NCBI GenBank assembly: GCA_046262935.1
Contig: JBHELT010000083.1
Coordinates: forward strand, 1 to 64,000
From: JBHELT01 sp046262935
GTDB lineage: Bacteria; Actinomycetota; CADDZG01; JAHWKV01
DNA: 64,000 bases
Direction of reading: 5' to 3'
A model generated the notes under the pieces. That model searched no databases and was not told the DNA's origin. It was given only the letters and a program-made list of their open reading frames with translations. The position numbers and the translations under genes were made by a program. Positions 1 to 7,181 of the stretch are shown here, one piece after another; position 1 is the first letter of the stretch; the number at the start of each line of letters is the position of its first letter.

Positions 1-694
1 CAACGCAACGAGCGAGCCCCTTCGTCTTGCGCACGCTGTCTACTTCTTGCGCTGGCAACTGCATGTGGCATCCCTGGCATGTGCTGCCGATCAACGCCGT
101 AGCAGCGATGCCTCCCTTGGACGCGCGAAGGTCGTCATAGAAATCGAGCAGCTCCTTATCGAACTTGGGGACCCAAACCTGGCGCTGCTCACGAGCCTGC
201 TGCAAGTCAGCGGCTATCTCGACCATCGCTTCATCGCGCTGCTCGGTAGCTTTACCGATACGCTCTTTCAACGCTTCGCCTTCATCCGACGAAACCTTCA
301 GAGCAGCCTCGGCGTTCTCTTTTTCTTGCATCACCTCTAGGTCTCGGTCCTCAAGATCGGATCGCCGGCGGTTGAGCGACTCGATCTCGGCTTGCAGTCC
401 CGCAAGTTCCCTGGGGTTCGCCACATCTCCGGAATTGAGCTTCTTTTCTTCCGACGCCGACTTGGCGGCGATGGTCTCGATGTCCGTCTCGAGTTTCATC
501 TGACGCGAAGAGATCTCTTCGTAGATGGAACGCTCTTCAGCCATGCGCTTGTCTACGATCGATAGCTCTTCTTCGAGAGCCTCTAACGCCATCTGCTCGG
601 GAAGGGCTCGGCGACGAGCCTCGAGTCGATCGATTGTGGAATCGATCTTTTGAAGCTCTAGCAGATCGAGAAGTGATTCTTGCGAGGGTTCCAC
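1..694 (-). CDS. C4-type zinc-ribbon coiled-coil protein (DUF164/CT398-like), 3' end off window
   Basis: Translating the minus strand from a GTG at 694-692 gives an open frame to the left edge (about 231 codons, incomplete). The product is almost all charged heptad-like helix, then a loop containing CQGCH, the first half of a C4 zinc ribbon; the second cysteine pair would lie outside the window. This matches the CT398-like family (N-terminal antiparallel coiled coil, C-terminal zinc ribbon), often found near Nif3-like genes. The ATG two bases upstream is in a frame that stops after 12 codons, so GTG is the likely start. It lies 20 bases after the response regulator stop. The molecular role of the family is poorly known. 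Confidence 0.85.
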   Translation of the reverse strand, partial: MEPSQESLLDLLELQKIDSTIDRLEARRRALPEQMALEALEEELSIVDKRMAEERSIYEEISSRQMKLETDIETIAAKSASEEKKLNSGDVANPRELAGLQAEIESLNRRRSDLEDRDLEVMQEKENAEAALKVSSDEGEALKERIGKATEQRDEAMVEIAADLQQAREQRQVWVPKFDKELLDFYDDLRASKGGIAATALIGSTCQGCHMQLPAQEVDSVRKTKGLARCV

Positions 695-714
695 ATGGGG
701 AGTCTAACTGTCCA

Positions 715-1362
715 TCACTCGGCTATGTTCACCAGACCCAAAGTCATGGCCTTTCGGACGGCTTCAACACGGTTGGAGACATCGAGCTTGCGGTACAAGT
801 TGGCCACGTGAGTGTTGATGGTCCGCTCCGAGAGCCGCAGTCTAGATGCGACCTGTCGAGCCGAGAGTCCTTTGGCCAAGAAACTCAGGATCTCATGTTC
901 TCTCTTGGTGAGGACGACCCTTTCGGCCGAGGTGTCGTCGGCCCCCGCCTCGCCCAAACGCTGAACCATGACCCGGGTTCTGAGCGGGTCCAGGTACGAG
1001 CCGCCCGCGCGAACCACCTGTATCGCGTCGGCGATCAAACGTGGGGTTGGCCTGCTCAATACTCCTGAGGCCCCGGCGCCCATGGCTTCAGATAACAGCG
1101 CTGGGTCCTGATCGTCCACGACGATTATCTTGGCGATCTCCACAGATCCCGAATGGACGCGGCGCAATCGCTCCATACCGGATGCCCCGGGCAGATCGAA
1201 ATCGATGATCACGATGTCGGGGGCATCGCGCTCGATGCTGTCGATCGCGCTTTCAGCCGTGGGAACGACCTCGACCGCGCCAACGCCTTCCGCTTTTTCC
1301 GTTATCGCGCCCAGATCTTGACGACCCAAGACTAATATCTTCACCTCGTCAGCTCTTTGCAT
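715..1362 (-). CDS. NarL/FixJ-type response regulator with atypical receiver
   Basis: About 215 residues. Residues 7-120 form a receiver domain and residues 150-215 a LuxR-type helix-turn-helix (LTKREHEIL...SERTINTHVANLYRKL), so this should be a DNA-binding transcription regulator. Asp54 in IIDFDLPG sits at the phospho-acceptor position. The N-terminal acidic pair is replaced by Gly-Arg (GRQD), and the usual Lys in the GYLLK segment is Arg104 (GVLSRP). These changes suggest an aspartate-less-like or phosphorylation-independent receiver. The start at Met MQRADEVKIL is chosen because beta strand 1 follows directly; an upstream in-frame start adds 15 unlikely residues. No histidine kinase gene is adjacent. 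It diverges from the dehalogenase gene across 54 bases. Confidence 0.85.
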   Translation of the reverse strand: MQRADEVKILVLGRQDLGAITEKAEGVGAVEVVPTAESAIDSIERDAPDIVIIDFDLPGASGMERLRRVHSGSVEIAKIIVVDDQDPALLSEAMGAGASGVLSRPTPRLIADAIQVVRAGGSYLDPLRTRVMVQRLGEAGADDTSAERVVLTKREHEILSFLAKGLSARQVASRLRLSERTINTHVANLYRKLDVSNRVEAVRKAMTLGLVNIAE

Positions 1363-1416
1363 TTGGCATGAGCCTACCGAATCGTGAACAAAGGGGCGTT
1401 GATACACTTATCGGAC

Positions 1417-2313
1417 ATGAAAGCCCTTCGAACTCCCGACGAGAGATTCAAGGACCTGCCCGACTACCCTTTCGCACCAAACTACTTGGACGTGAGCGGG
1501 CTGAGGATGCACTACATCGACGAGGGCACGCCTGGGTCGCGACCGGTTCTTATGCTTCACGGTGAACCGAGTTGGAGCTACTTGTATCGCAAGATCATCC
1601 CAAAGGTCGTTGCAGCGGGAGCCCGCGTCATCGCGCCGGATCTCATCGGTTTCGGCCGTTCCGATAAGCCTGCGATCCGCGAGGAATACAGCTACCAATC
1701 ACACATCGATTGGCTCGGCGAGTTCATCGACAAACTTGGATTGAAGTGGATCATCTTGGTATGCCACGACTGGGGTGGGTTGCTTGGACTCAGGCTTGCA
1801 GCCGAACGTGAGGCTTCCTTCGATGCGATCTTCGCAACGAATACCTTCTTACCTACTGGCGACATGCCTGCGTCGGCAGCATTCGAGCGCTGGCGATCTT
1901 TCTCACAGGAAACGCCGAACTTCGACGTTGGAGCCATCATCAATCGCGGTTGCATCGTTGATCTTTCCGTCGGAGAGGTCGCCGCGTACGATGCGCCTTT
2001 CCCCGATGACACCTACAAAGCCGGTCCCCGCCAATTCCCGATACTTGTCCCAACCACAACGGACGACCCGGCCGCTCCTGCCAACCGCAAAGCATGGGAA
2101 GTTCTTGCGGATTGGAACAAGCCCTTCATGACGGCCTTTTCAGACTCAGACCCCATAACCGCGGGCGGCGACATATTCATGCAAGGTGCGATCCCGGGAG
2201 CCCGGGGTCAGAGCCACGTGACCATCCCGGGAGCGGGCCATTTCATCCAGGAAGACAACCCCGACGCTCTCGCCGAAGCGGTGTGCGGATTCATACAACG
2301 GATAGATGCGTGA
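1417..2313 (+). CDS. Haloalkane dehalogenase (alpha/beta hydrolase)
   Basis: 298 residues, the normal length for haloalkane dehalogenases (EC 3.8.1.5), which hydrolyse carbon-halogen bonds to an alcohol plus halide in the cytoplasm. The start ATG gives the family-typical N-terminus MKALRTPDERF. Visible features are the oxyanion-hole motif HGEPSW near residue 49, the nucleophile Asp118 followed by halide-binding Trp119 in CHDWGG, a catalytic acid in SDSDP (Asp243/245) and His275 in GAGHF. The Asp-Trp pair at the elbow is characteristic of HLD-type rather than epoxide hydrolase or esterase members. Its stop overlaps the GTG start of the next gene (GTGA), implying translational coupling. The physiological substrate cannot be told from sequence. 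Confidence 0.9.
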   Translation: MKALRTPDERFKDLPDYPFAPNYLDVSGLRMHYIDEGTPGSRPVLMLHGEPSWSYLYRKIIPKVVAAGARVIAPDLIGFGRSDKPAIREEYSYQSHIDWLGEFIDKLGLKWIILVCHDWGGLLGLRLAAEREASFDAIFATNTFLPTGDMPASAAFERWRSFSQETPNFDVGAIINRGCIVDLSVGEVAAYDAPFPDDTYKAGPRQFPILVPTTTDDPAAPANRKAWEVLADWNKPFMTAFSDSDPITAGGDIFMQGAIPGARGQSHVTIPGAGHFIQEDNPDALAEAVCGFIQRIDA

Positions 2314-3212
2314 CCTACTCGATCGTCGCGCGCGATGAAGCCAGCGGACAGATGGGGGTCGCGGTTCAGAGCCACTACTTCTCGGTCGGTCCGATCTGCC
2401 CATGGGGCGAAGCCGGCGTTGGGGTTGTTGCCACTCAATCTTTGGTCGACCCTTCTTACGGCCCACTTGGTCTGCACCTCATGCGAACCGGAAAAGCGGC
2501 GGCCGATTCCTTGCGAGCACTACTCGCCGCTGATCCTGCTCCTGAAGTTAGGCAGGTGGCGATGCTCGACCAACATGGCAACGTCGCCGGTCATACCGGG
2601 GACCGCTGCATATCCGCAGCCGGCCACACCTTGGGCAAAGCGTCTTCGTGTCAGGCCAACATGATGCTGAACGCCTCAGTATGGGATGCGATGGACAAAG
2701 CCTTCGGGGCATCGCAGAGCGACCTGGCCAACCGCTTGCTAGCCGCACTCGATGCGGCCGAACTAGAAGGCGGAGACATAAGGGGTAAGCAGTCCGCAGC
2801 GATCTTGATCGTCTCCGCCGAGAACACCGGCCGTCCCTGGGTCGACCGCGTTATGGACCTTCGGGTCGAAGACCATCCCGACCCGTTGCTCGAACTGCGA
2901 AGGCTGATCGACCTAAAGCGCGCCTATGAGTTCGCCAATGACGCAGAGCAAGTTATGCAGAAGGAGCCCAAAGAGGGGCTGGCTGCTTTCGAAGAGGCTA
3001 TGAAGAGCGCTCCCGGAAATGTTGAGCTGCGCTTCTGGTTCGCGGTGAGTCTAGGAGCGGTCGGAAGGCTCGATGAAGCGGTTGATGTCTTTGCCCAGAT
3101 CGCCAAGTCCGACCCGGGATGGGCTAACTGGAAGGAACTTCTCAAAAGGCTCCCTGCGTCGGGACTGGCACCCGAAGATCCGGAGCTTCTCGCCAGACTG
3201 AAAGACCTTTAA
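2310..3212 (+). CDS. DUF1028 protein with C-terminal TPR-like segment
   Basis: 300 residues starting at a GTG that overlaps the dehalogenase stop. Residues 1-200 match DUF1028 (begins VTYSIVARDEASGQMGVAVQ; contains ATQSLVDPSYGPLGL and an HTGDRC segment), an Ntn-hydrolase-like fold of unknown substrate. Residues about 210-300 are helical repeats resembling TPR units (GLAAFEEAMKSAPGNVELRF, then GRLDEAVDVFAQIAKSDPGW). DUF1028 plus a TPR-like tail is a known arrangement in the family. The function is unproven. Coupling to the dehalogenase is seen directly, but a functional link is inference. No signal peptide, so probably cytoplasmic. Confidence 0.8.
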   Translation: MTYSIVARDEASGQMGVAVQSHYFSVGPICPWGEAGVGVVATQSLVDPSYGPLGLHLMRTGKAAADSLRALLAADPAPEVRQVAMLDQHGNVAGHTGDRCISAAGHTLGKASSCQANMMLNASVWDAMDKAFGASQSDLANRLLAALDAAELEGGDIRGKQSAAILIVSAENTGRPWVDRVMDLRVEDHPDPLLELRRLIDLKRAYEFANDAEQVMQKEPKEGLAAFEEAMKSAPGNVELRFWFAVSLGAVGRLDEAVDVFAQIAKSDPGWANWKELLKRLPASGLAPEDPELLARLKDL

Positions 3213-3352
3213 AAGATCCGGGTTTCACCCACCTCGAAGTGGGGAATCCCCTCACTGAGGCTTTCGCACCGTTTGTCGTGAAAATGGCATCCGACAAGCA
3301 CCATTATCGCTCGCGATCCCTAACGCTGGGATCCTACCGAGGAGGTTGGCCG
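3213..3352 (+). promoter_or_regulatory. Structured leader/intergenic region before the subtilisin gene
   Basis: The 140 bases between the DUF1028 gene and the protease hold several short inverted repeats: CCCAC/GTGGG (3228-3243), GGGGA/TCCCC (3241-3251), TTGTCG/CGACAA (3273-3297) and GATCCC/GGGATC (3315-3333), followed by an AGGAGG-type ribosome binding site at about 3339-3345. The first two could terminate upstream transcription and the others could structure the protease leader. No known riboswitch class was recognised. Confidence 0.3.
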
Positions 3353-4396
3353 ATGCTCAAGAAGTGCCTGACGCTTTTGACCGTCGTCGCGTTCGTTGTC
3401 ACTTTGTCTTCCACCGCAGGAAGCACCCCGAACGATCCCTACTACAGCAAACAATGGGCTTTGCCCAAGATCCAAGCCGACAGGGCGTGGGCGACTACCA
3501 CGGGCAGCGGAGTGATCATCGCAGTGATCGACACAGGCATCGACCTCAATCATGAAGACCTAGCCGCGAACATTACAACTGGAACAACTGTCCTCAAGTG
3601 CGCACGCGGAACGACTTGCACCAGCAAGGGTCAGGACGACTACGGCCACGGGACACACGTCGCAGGGATCGCAGCTGCTGTGATGAATAACGGCAAGGGG
3701 ATCGTTGGCGTTGCACCGTCGGCCAAGCTGATGTCTGTCAAGGTCCTCGATTCGAGCGGGAGCGGCACCGTCGACGACATCGCCACCGGGATCCGCTACG
3801 CAGCCGATCACGGGGCCAAAGTCTTGAACCTTTCGCTCGGCGAGATGTCGGGTGTTGGTCAGGTCGCCAATCAACTCGGTTGGAACAAACCGATAACCGA
3901 TGCCATCACCTACGCGTGGAACAAGGGCGACGTCATCGTGATCGCAGCAGGTAACGACGGCTTCCCGATGTGCTCTCCGCCTTCGGACCATGCGCTTGCG
4001 CTTTGTGTTGGCGCCACAGACAACAATGACTTGATCGCCAGTTACTCGAATAAGGGCGACATCGACATCACCGCGCCAGGTGGCTTCGGGTCTGTTTTCT
4101 GCGAGGACTATCAGCGCGACATATTCTCGACCATATGGCCCGGGTCGAGCCTCGACTGTCAGGGCAAGCCCACCAACGGAGGAACTCCGTTCATCACTGG
4201 ATACGAAACTCTGGCGGGCACATCGATGGCAACGCCGCATGTTGCAGGACTCGCAGCTTTGTTGTTCTCGAAGGGACTCACCAACGTCCAGGTGGTCGCC
4301 AAGATCAAGGCAACGGCCGACGACTTGGGCTCGCCTGGTTACGATCCGGTCTATGGGTGGGGCAGGATCAACGCCTACAGGGCGGTCACTTCGTAG
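3353..4396 (+). CDS. Secreted subtilisin-like serine protease (S8)
   Basis: 347 residues with a Sec signal peptide at 1-26 (MLKKCLTLLTVVAFVV...), so exported. The mature protein begins NDPYYSKQW, a motif common at the start of S8 domains, with little room for a propeptide. The catalytic triad is visible: Asp in VIAVIDTGID, His in DDYGHGTHVAGIA and Ser in LAGTSMATPHVAG, with Asn in the oxyanion segment VIAAGND. The ATG at 3353 follows an excellent Shine-Dalgarno sequence (gaggagg), whereas in-frame codons upstream give a non-signal extension. It is followed by a secreted protein of unknown function on the same strand, 15 bases away, which may be co-expressed. Confidence 0.93.
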   Translation: MLKKCLTLLTVVAFVVTLSSTAGSTPNDPYYSKQWALPKIQADRAWATTTGSGVIIAVIDTGIDLNHEDLAANITTGTTVLKCARGTTCTSKGQDDYGHGTHVAGIAAAVMNNGKGIVGVAPSAKLMSVKVLDSSGSGTVDDIATGIRYAADHGAKVLNLSLGEMSGVGQVANQLGWNKPITDAITYAWNKGDVIVIAAGNDGFPMCSPPSDHALALCVGATDNNDLIASYSNKGDIDITAPGGFGSVFCEDYQRDIFSTIWPGSSLDCQGKPTNGGTPFITGYETLAGTSMATPHVAGLAALLFSKGLTNVQVVAKIKATADDLGSPGYDPVYGWGRINAYRAVTS

Positions 4397-4411
4397 CGTG
4401 AGCTTCGTTTG

Positions 4412-6670
4412 ATGGGCTCGCCGAGAAAGATCGCAGGCATCACCACTGCCCTGGCGGTGCTGGTCGCACTTGGGATAGCCGCTCCGAGCAACGCTTTCAA
4501 CCCCGTCCCCATAGACGCGAGCTCCCCGGTAAGGTCGGGTGAACCGGTGGTGCTCGCGGGTCAGCAATTCCCCATTTGGTCCGCGGGTCCCGAGATCGCG
4601 GTTAGGGAACCTCAGCCTGCAAACGATCCCGCGGGCATACAGAGCCAATGCGCGAGCGGCGGTAAGGACGCCTACCCCGACGGAAAGGATCACAACTGCA
4701 ATCAAGACCCGCGCCTTCGCGTCGGCGACGGTATCCAGGTCAATGGTGATTGGGTGATACGCGGCGCGCGGCCCGGGGCCGACGTGAACAAACTGCTCGG
4801 TTACCGTTGGAACGGTAAGAGGTTCGTTCAGATCCCCTTCCAGGTTGATCAAAGATTCACTCGCTATCTGACCAACAACAACTCCGGGTTCGCTTTCTAT
4901 TCGGGAGCCGACCAGCACACAACGTACGCTTACGACCGCGAAGGTTGGCGCTTCACGGATTCATCTGCGTCTGATCCGTGCACCGCCGCCCCTCGTGAGG
5001 GCGTTGCAGGCACCACCGACCCGATACCGGGTCTCGATGACAACGATGAACTCGCGTTCATGTATTCCGATGCCGCAGAAAAGGCGCCTGCCGGTGCAGA
5101 TATCCCATCGGGTATAGCTGGTTCGCAGGAAGTCAAGATAGTCGATCCCATCACACGATCAGTCCGCTACGTTTACGTGATGCTTTCGGCCGATCATGGT
5201 CCCAAGCCTGCATTCGATTCGACCAACGGATACGTTAGATACACGCGCGATACCGATGCCAACCAGTACCTTTTCTCTCAGAGTTCGTACGACAACTATG
5301 GTGCAACCTTGCAGGGCCCCTACTACGATCCCGCAACAGGCACATGCATCACGTCGCCGGCAAAACAAAGAAGACCGCGCGACACAGCGTGGATCAGGAC
5401 CAACCGATACTCATTCCGATATGACGGACGTTGGCTTCTGACCGAGCTACATGTCTCAGCGCCGGATTCGACCAACACAGCGCTGGGAAGCACAGATTCA
5501 TGGAGATTTGGACCCGATCTCATCGATCAGTGGAAGGCGCGAGCCTTCCAGCAACGACCGGGCGGAGTGACGCCTTGCTGCGGCTACGAAGAAGAGGTGA
5601 ACAACTGGGGAGGATCGTCGATACTGCTCGGAGAACGCACAGGGCCCGTGAGAGCGATGCGCGAAACTTGGGGCGCAGATTCAGCAACAAACAACATCAG
5701 GCGTGAGACCTTCTATCGCGATGAGATCCGTCAACAGAACTATCTACGAGTGCATGTGATCCCGCCTTTCGATGGGATCTATGTGCAGTGGGACTACAAC
5801 GCAGGCAAGGTCTCTAGATACTCGAACCCATACCGTCCTGAAGGCGTTGCGATAGACGGCAAGAACGACGAGGTGTTCGGCAATGCGAACGCGCACATCG
5901 CGCAAGACCGTGCCGAATTCAAAGATCAAGACTCGGTTCCAATAACCGGGCCGATCGATGTGAGTCAACGATTGCAAGGTGCAGATGCCGATTGCAAGAT
6001 CGCGGGACAGAAGGGGATCTGCAACGATCTCGACTTCTCCGACCCAACCTTCTCGGGCCCTCACGGACTGCTCAGTTGGGAAAAAGTGGCCGGACCATAC
6101 GGTTCGCTCGTGACCCGCTGGACTAAGCTCGATGTAACCGCAGGCAACGCTTACCAGGTGACAACGCTGCCCTATTACCGCGATGACGCATGCTTCGACG
6201 ATGGAACAGGTTCAGACCCAGGTCCACACCTTCATTCGCGTGGAGTTGATGACGGCCCTTATTCCACTTATGCCGATCCTGTCACCAACGTCACTTCCCC
6301 CATGCGCTGCTGGGATTCGGCGACCGATCCCGTTCCTAGGGGAGGCCCGAGCGATGCCCGGTGGTGGCAGGGCGACATCGGGACTCACGGTCTGCATGTC
6401 AACTTGATCGCCGATTCCGATAACGCGATGACCACCGTGCCTCTGACGGAGCTGACAAGTGAGTACCGGATGGCGGTTCTACAGGGCGACCCCGGGACCG
6501 GCGCTGGCGAAGCGTTCGGTCGCTCCGCGGACAAGCCCCTTGTCACGTCGGTCGGTCCTGCTGTGAATATTCAGCCGGCGCGCGCCCCAAAACGCCCACG
6601 GGTCATTCGGGGGCCGGGCCCTGGTCTCTTACCTTTTCGACGTGTTGAAATGCTTCCTTCAGGTCGCTGA
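4412..6670 (+). CDS. Large secreted protein of unknown function
   Basis: 752 residues. A signal peptide spans roughly residues 1-28, ending SNA. The rest is a soluble, Asp/Asn/Tyr-rich extracellular protein with paired cysteines (for example QSQCASGGKDAYPDGKDHNC, a calcium-loop-like Asp-rich stretch, and TPCCGYEEE). It has many aromatic beta-strand-like segments (LLGYRWNGKRFVQIPFQVDQ) but no catalytic motif that I recognise. No membrane segment or sortase motif follows. The start is ATG 4412; a TTG one codon upstream is possible and there is no clear ribosome binding site. It trails the subtilisin gene closely. Its 3' end overlaps the convergent gene by 68 bases. Function unknown. Confidence 0.8.
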   Translation: MGSPRKIAGITTALAVLVALGIAAPSNAFNPVPIDASSPVRSGEPVVLAGQQFPIWSAGPEIAVREPQPANDPAGIQSQCASGGKDAYPDGKDHNCNQDPRLRVGDGIQVNGDWVIRGARPGADVNKLLGYRWNGKRFVQIPFQVDQRFTRYLTNNNSGFAFYSGADQHTTYAYDREGWRFTDSSASDPCTAAPREGVAGTTDPIPGLDDNDELAFMYSDAAEKAPAGADIPSGIAGSQEVKIVDPITRSVRYVYVMLSADHGPKPAFDSTNGYVRYTRDTDANQYLFSQSSYDNYGATLQGPYYDPATGTCITSPAKQRRPRDTAWIRTNRYSFRYDGRWLLTELHVSAPDSTNTALGSTDSWRFGPDLIDQWKARAFQQRPGGVTPCCGYEEEVNNWGGSSILLGERTGPVRAMRETWGADSATNNIRRETFYRDEIRQQNYLRVHVIPPFDGIYVQWDYNAGKVSRYSNPYRPEGVAIDGKNDEVFGNANAHIAQDRAEFKDQDSVPITGPIDVSQRLQGADADCKIAGQKGICNDLDFSDPTFSGPHGLLSWEKVAGPYGSLVTRWTKLDVTAGNAYQVTTLPYYRDDACFDDGTGSDPGPHLHSRGVDDGPYSTYADPVTNVTSPMRCWDSATDPVPRGGPSDARWWQGDIGTHGLHVNLIADSDNAMTTVPLTELTSEYRMAVLQGDPGTGAGEAFGRSADKPLVTSVGPAVNIQPARAPKRPRVIRGPGPGLLPFRRVEMLPSGR

Positions 6671-7124
6671 TCCACTCCGACTGCTTGTGAGCAACAAGCC
6701 GGGTGCACCACGCGACGGCGTCGCTCCGGCTGCGAGCCACACCGGCTGCAACCAGCGTATCGAGCAACGAGCGTTCCCTCAGTCTTAACCGCGTCATGAC
6801 GGGAACGGCTAGGCCGGTGAACAGATGTAGCTTGTCGCCCACTTTGACGCCCCAGGACACCTTTCGGTTGAAAAGCCGCTCGGCCTCGAGGGCTATCTCG
6901 ATCCTCGCATCACGGGTCGACTCTCTGAACCCATCGGCTTTGGCTTTGACCTCGTCAGCGCCAGTGTCGCCAGTGGGGGCGTCGCCAGTCGGGGCCCCCA
7001 GTGTCCCAACGACCAGAACCTCCTCATGATCGGCCTGGACCTCTAGATCGCCTTCGAACCATCCATCGGGGATCCTGGACCCGAACCATGTCGCGATCTC
7101 CTGCTGAACCGTCTGCTTAGACAT
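6603..7124 (-). CDS. Hypothetical protein, possible ribbon-helix-helix-like regulator
   Basis: 173 residues from an ATG preceded by AGGAGG. The C-terminal third (SLLDTLVAAGVARSRSDAVA followed by WCTRLV) looks like the ribbon-helix-helix/CopG type seen in small actinobacterial regulators. The middle contains two near-identical short units, GAPTGDAPTGDTG. No enzyme motif is visible. A perfect 16-bp-arm inverted repeat lies 11 bases upstream of the start, overlapping where its promoter would be, so autoregulation is a reasonable inference. It is downstream of lon on the same strand and could be partly read through. Its 3' end overlaps the secreted protein gene on the other strand. Confidence 0.65.
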   Translation of the reverse strand: MSKQTVQQEIATWFGSRIPDGWFEGDLEVQADHEEVLVVGTLGAPTGDAPTGDTGADEVKAKADGFRESTRDARIEIALEAERLFNRKVSWGVKVGDKLHLFTGLAVPVMTRLRLRERSLLDTLVAAGVARSRSDAVAWCTRLVAHKQSEWISDLKEAFQHVEKVRDQGPAPE

Positions 7125-7135
7125 CGTTGCCTCCT

Positions 7136-7173
7136 GTATGGTTGTAAGTATTATTACATACTTACAACCATAC
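7136..7173. promoter_or_regulatory. Perfect 16-bp-arm inverted repeat (probable operator)
   Basis: Arms gtatggttgtaagtat (7136-7151) and atacttacaaccatac (7158-7173) are exact reverse complements around a 6-base AT spacer. The site lies between the lon stop (7182) and the ribosome binding site of the downstream small gene. It is AT-rich with no following T-run, so an operator overlapping a promoter is more likely than a terminator. A TAATAAT element inside it could be a -10 box on the minus strand. Confidence 0.65.
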
Positions 7174-7181
7174 ACATTCAA

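Noticed and set aside
3560..4918. A 452-codon open frame on the minus strand
   Set aside because: Antisense to the subtilisin and the following secreted protein, which have clear signal peptides, motifs and ribosome binding sites. Its translation is Arg/Val-rich and non-family-like.
7136..7173. The long inverted repeat as a lon terminator
   Set aside because: The stem is AT-rich, has no T-run, and lies at the promoter position of the next gene.
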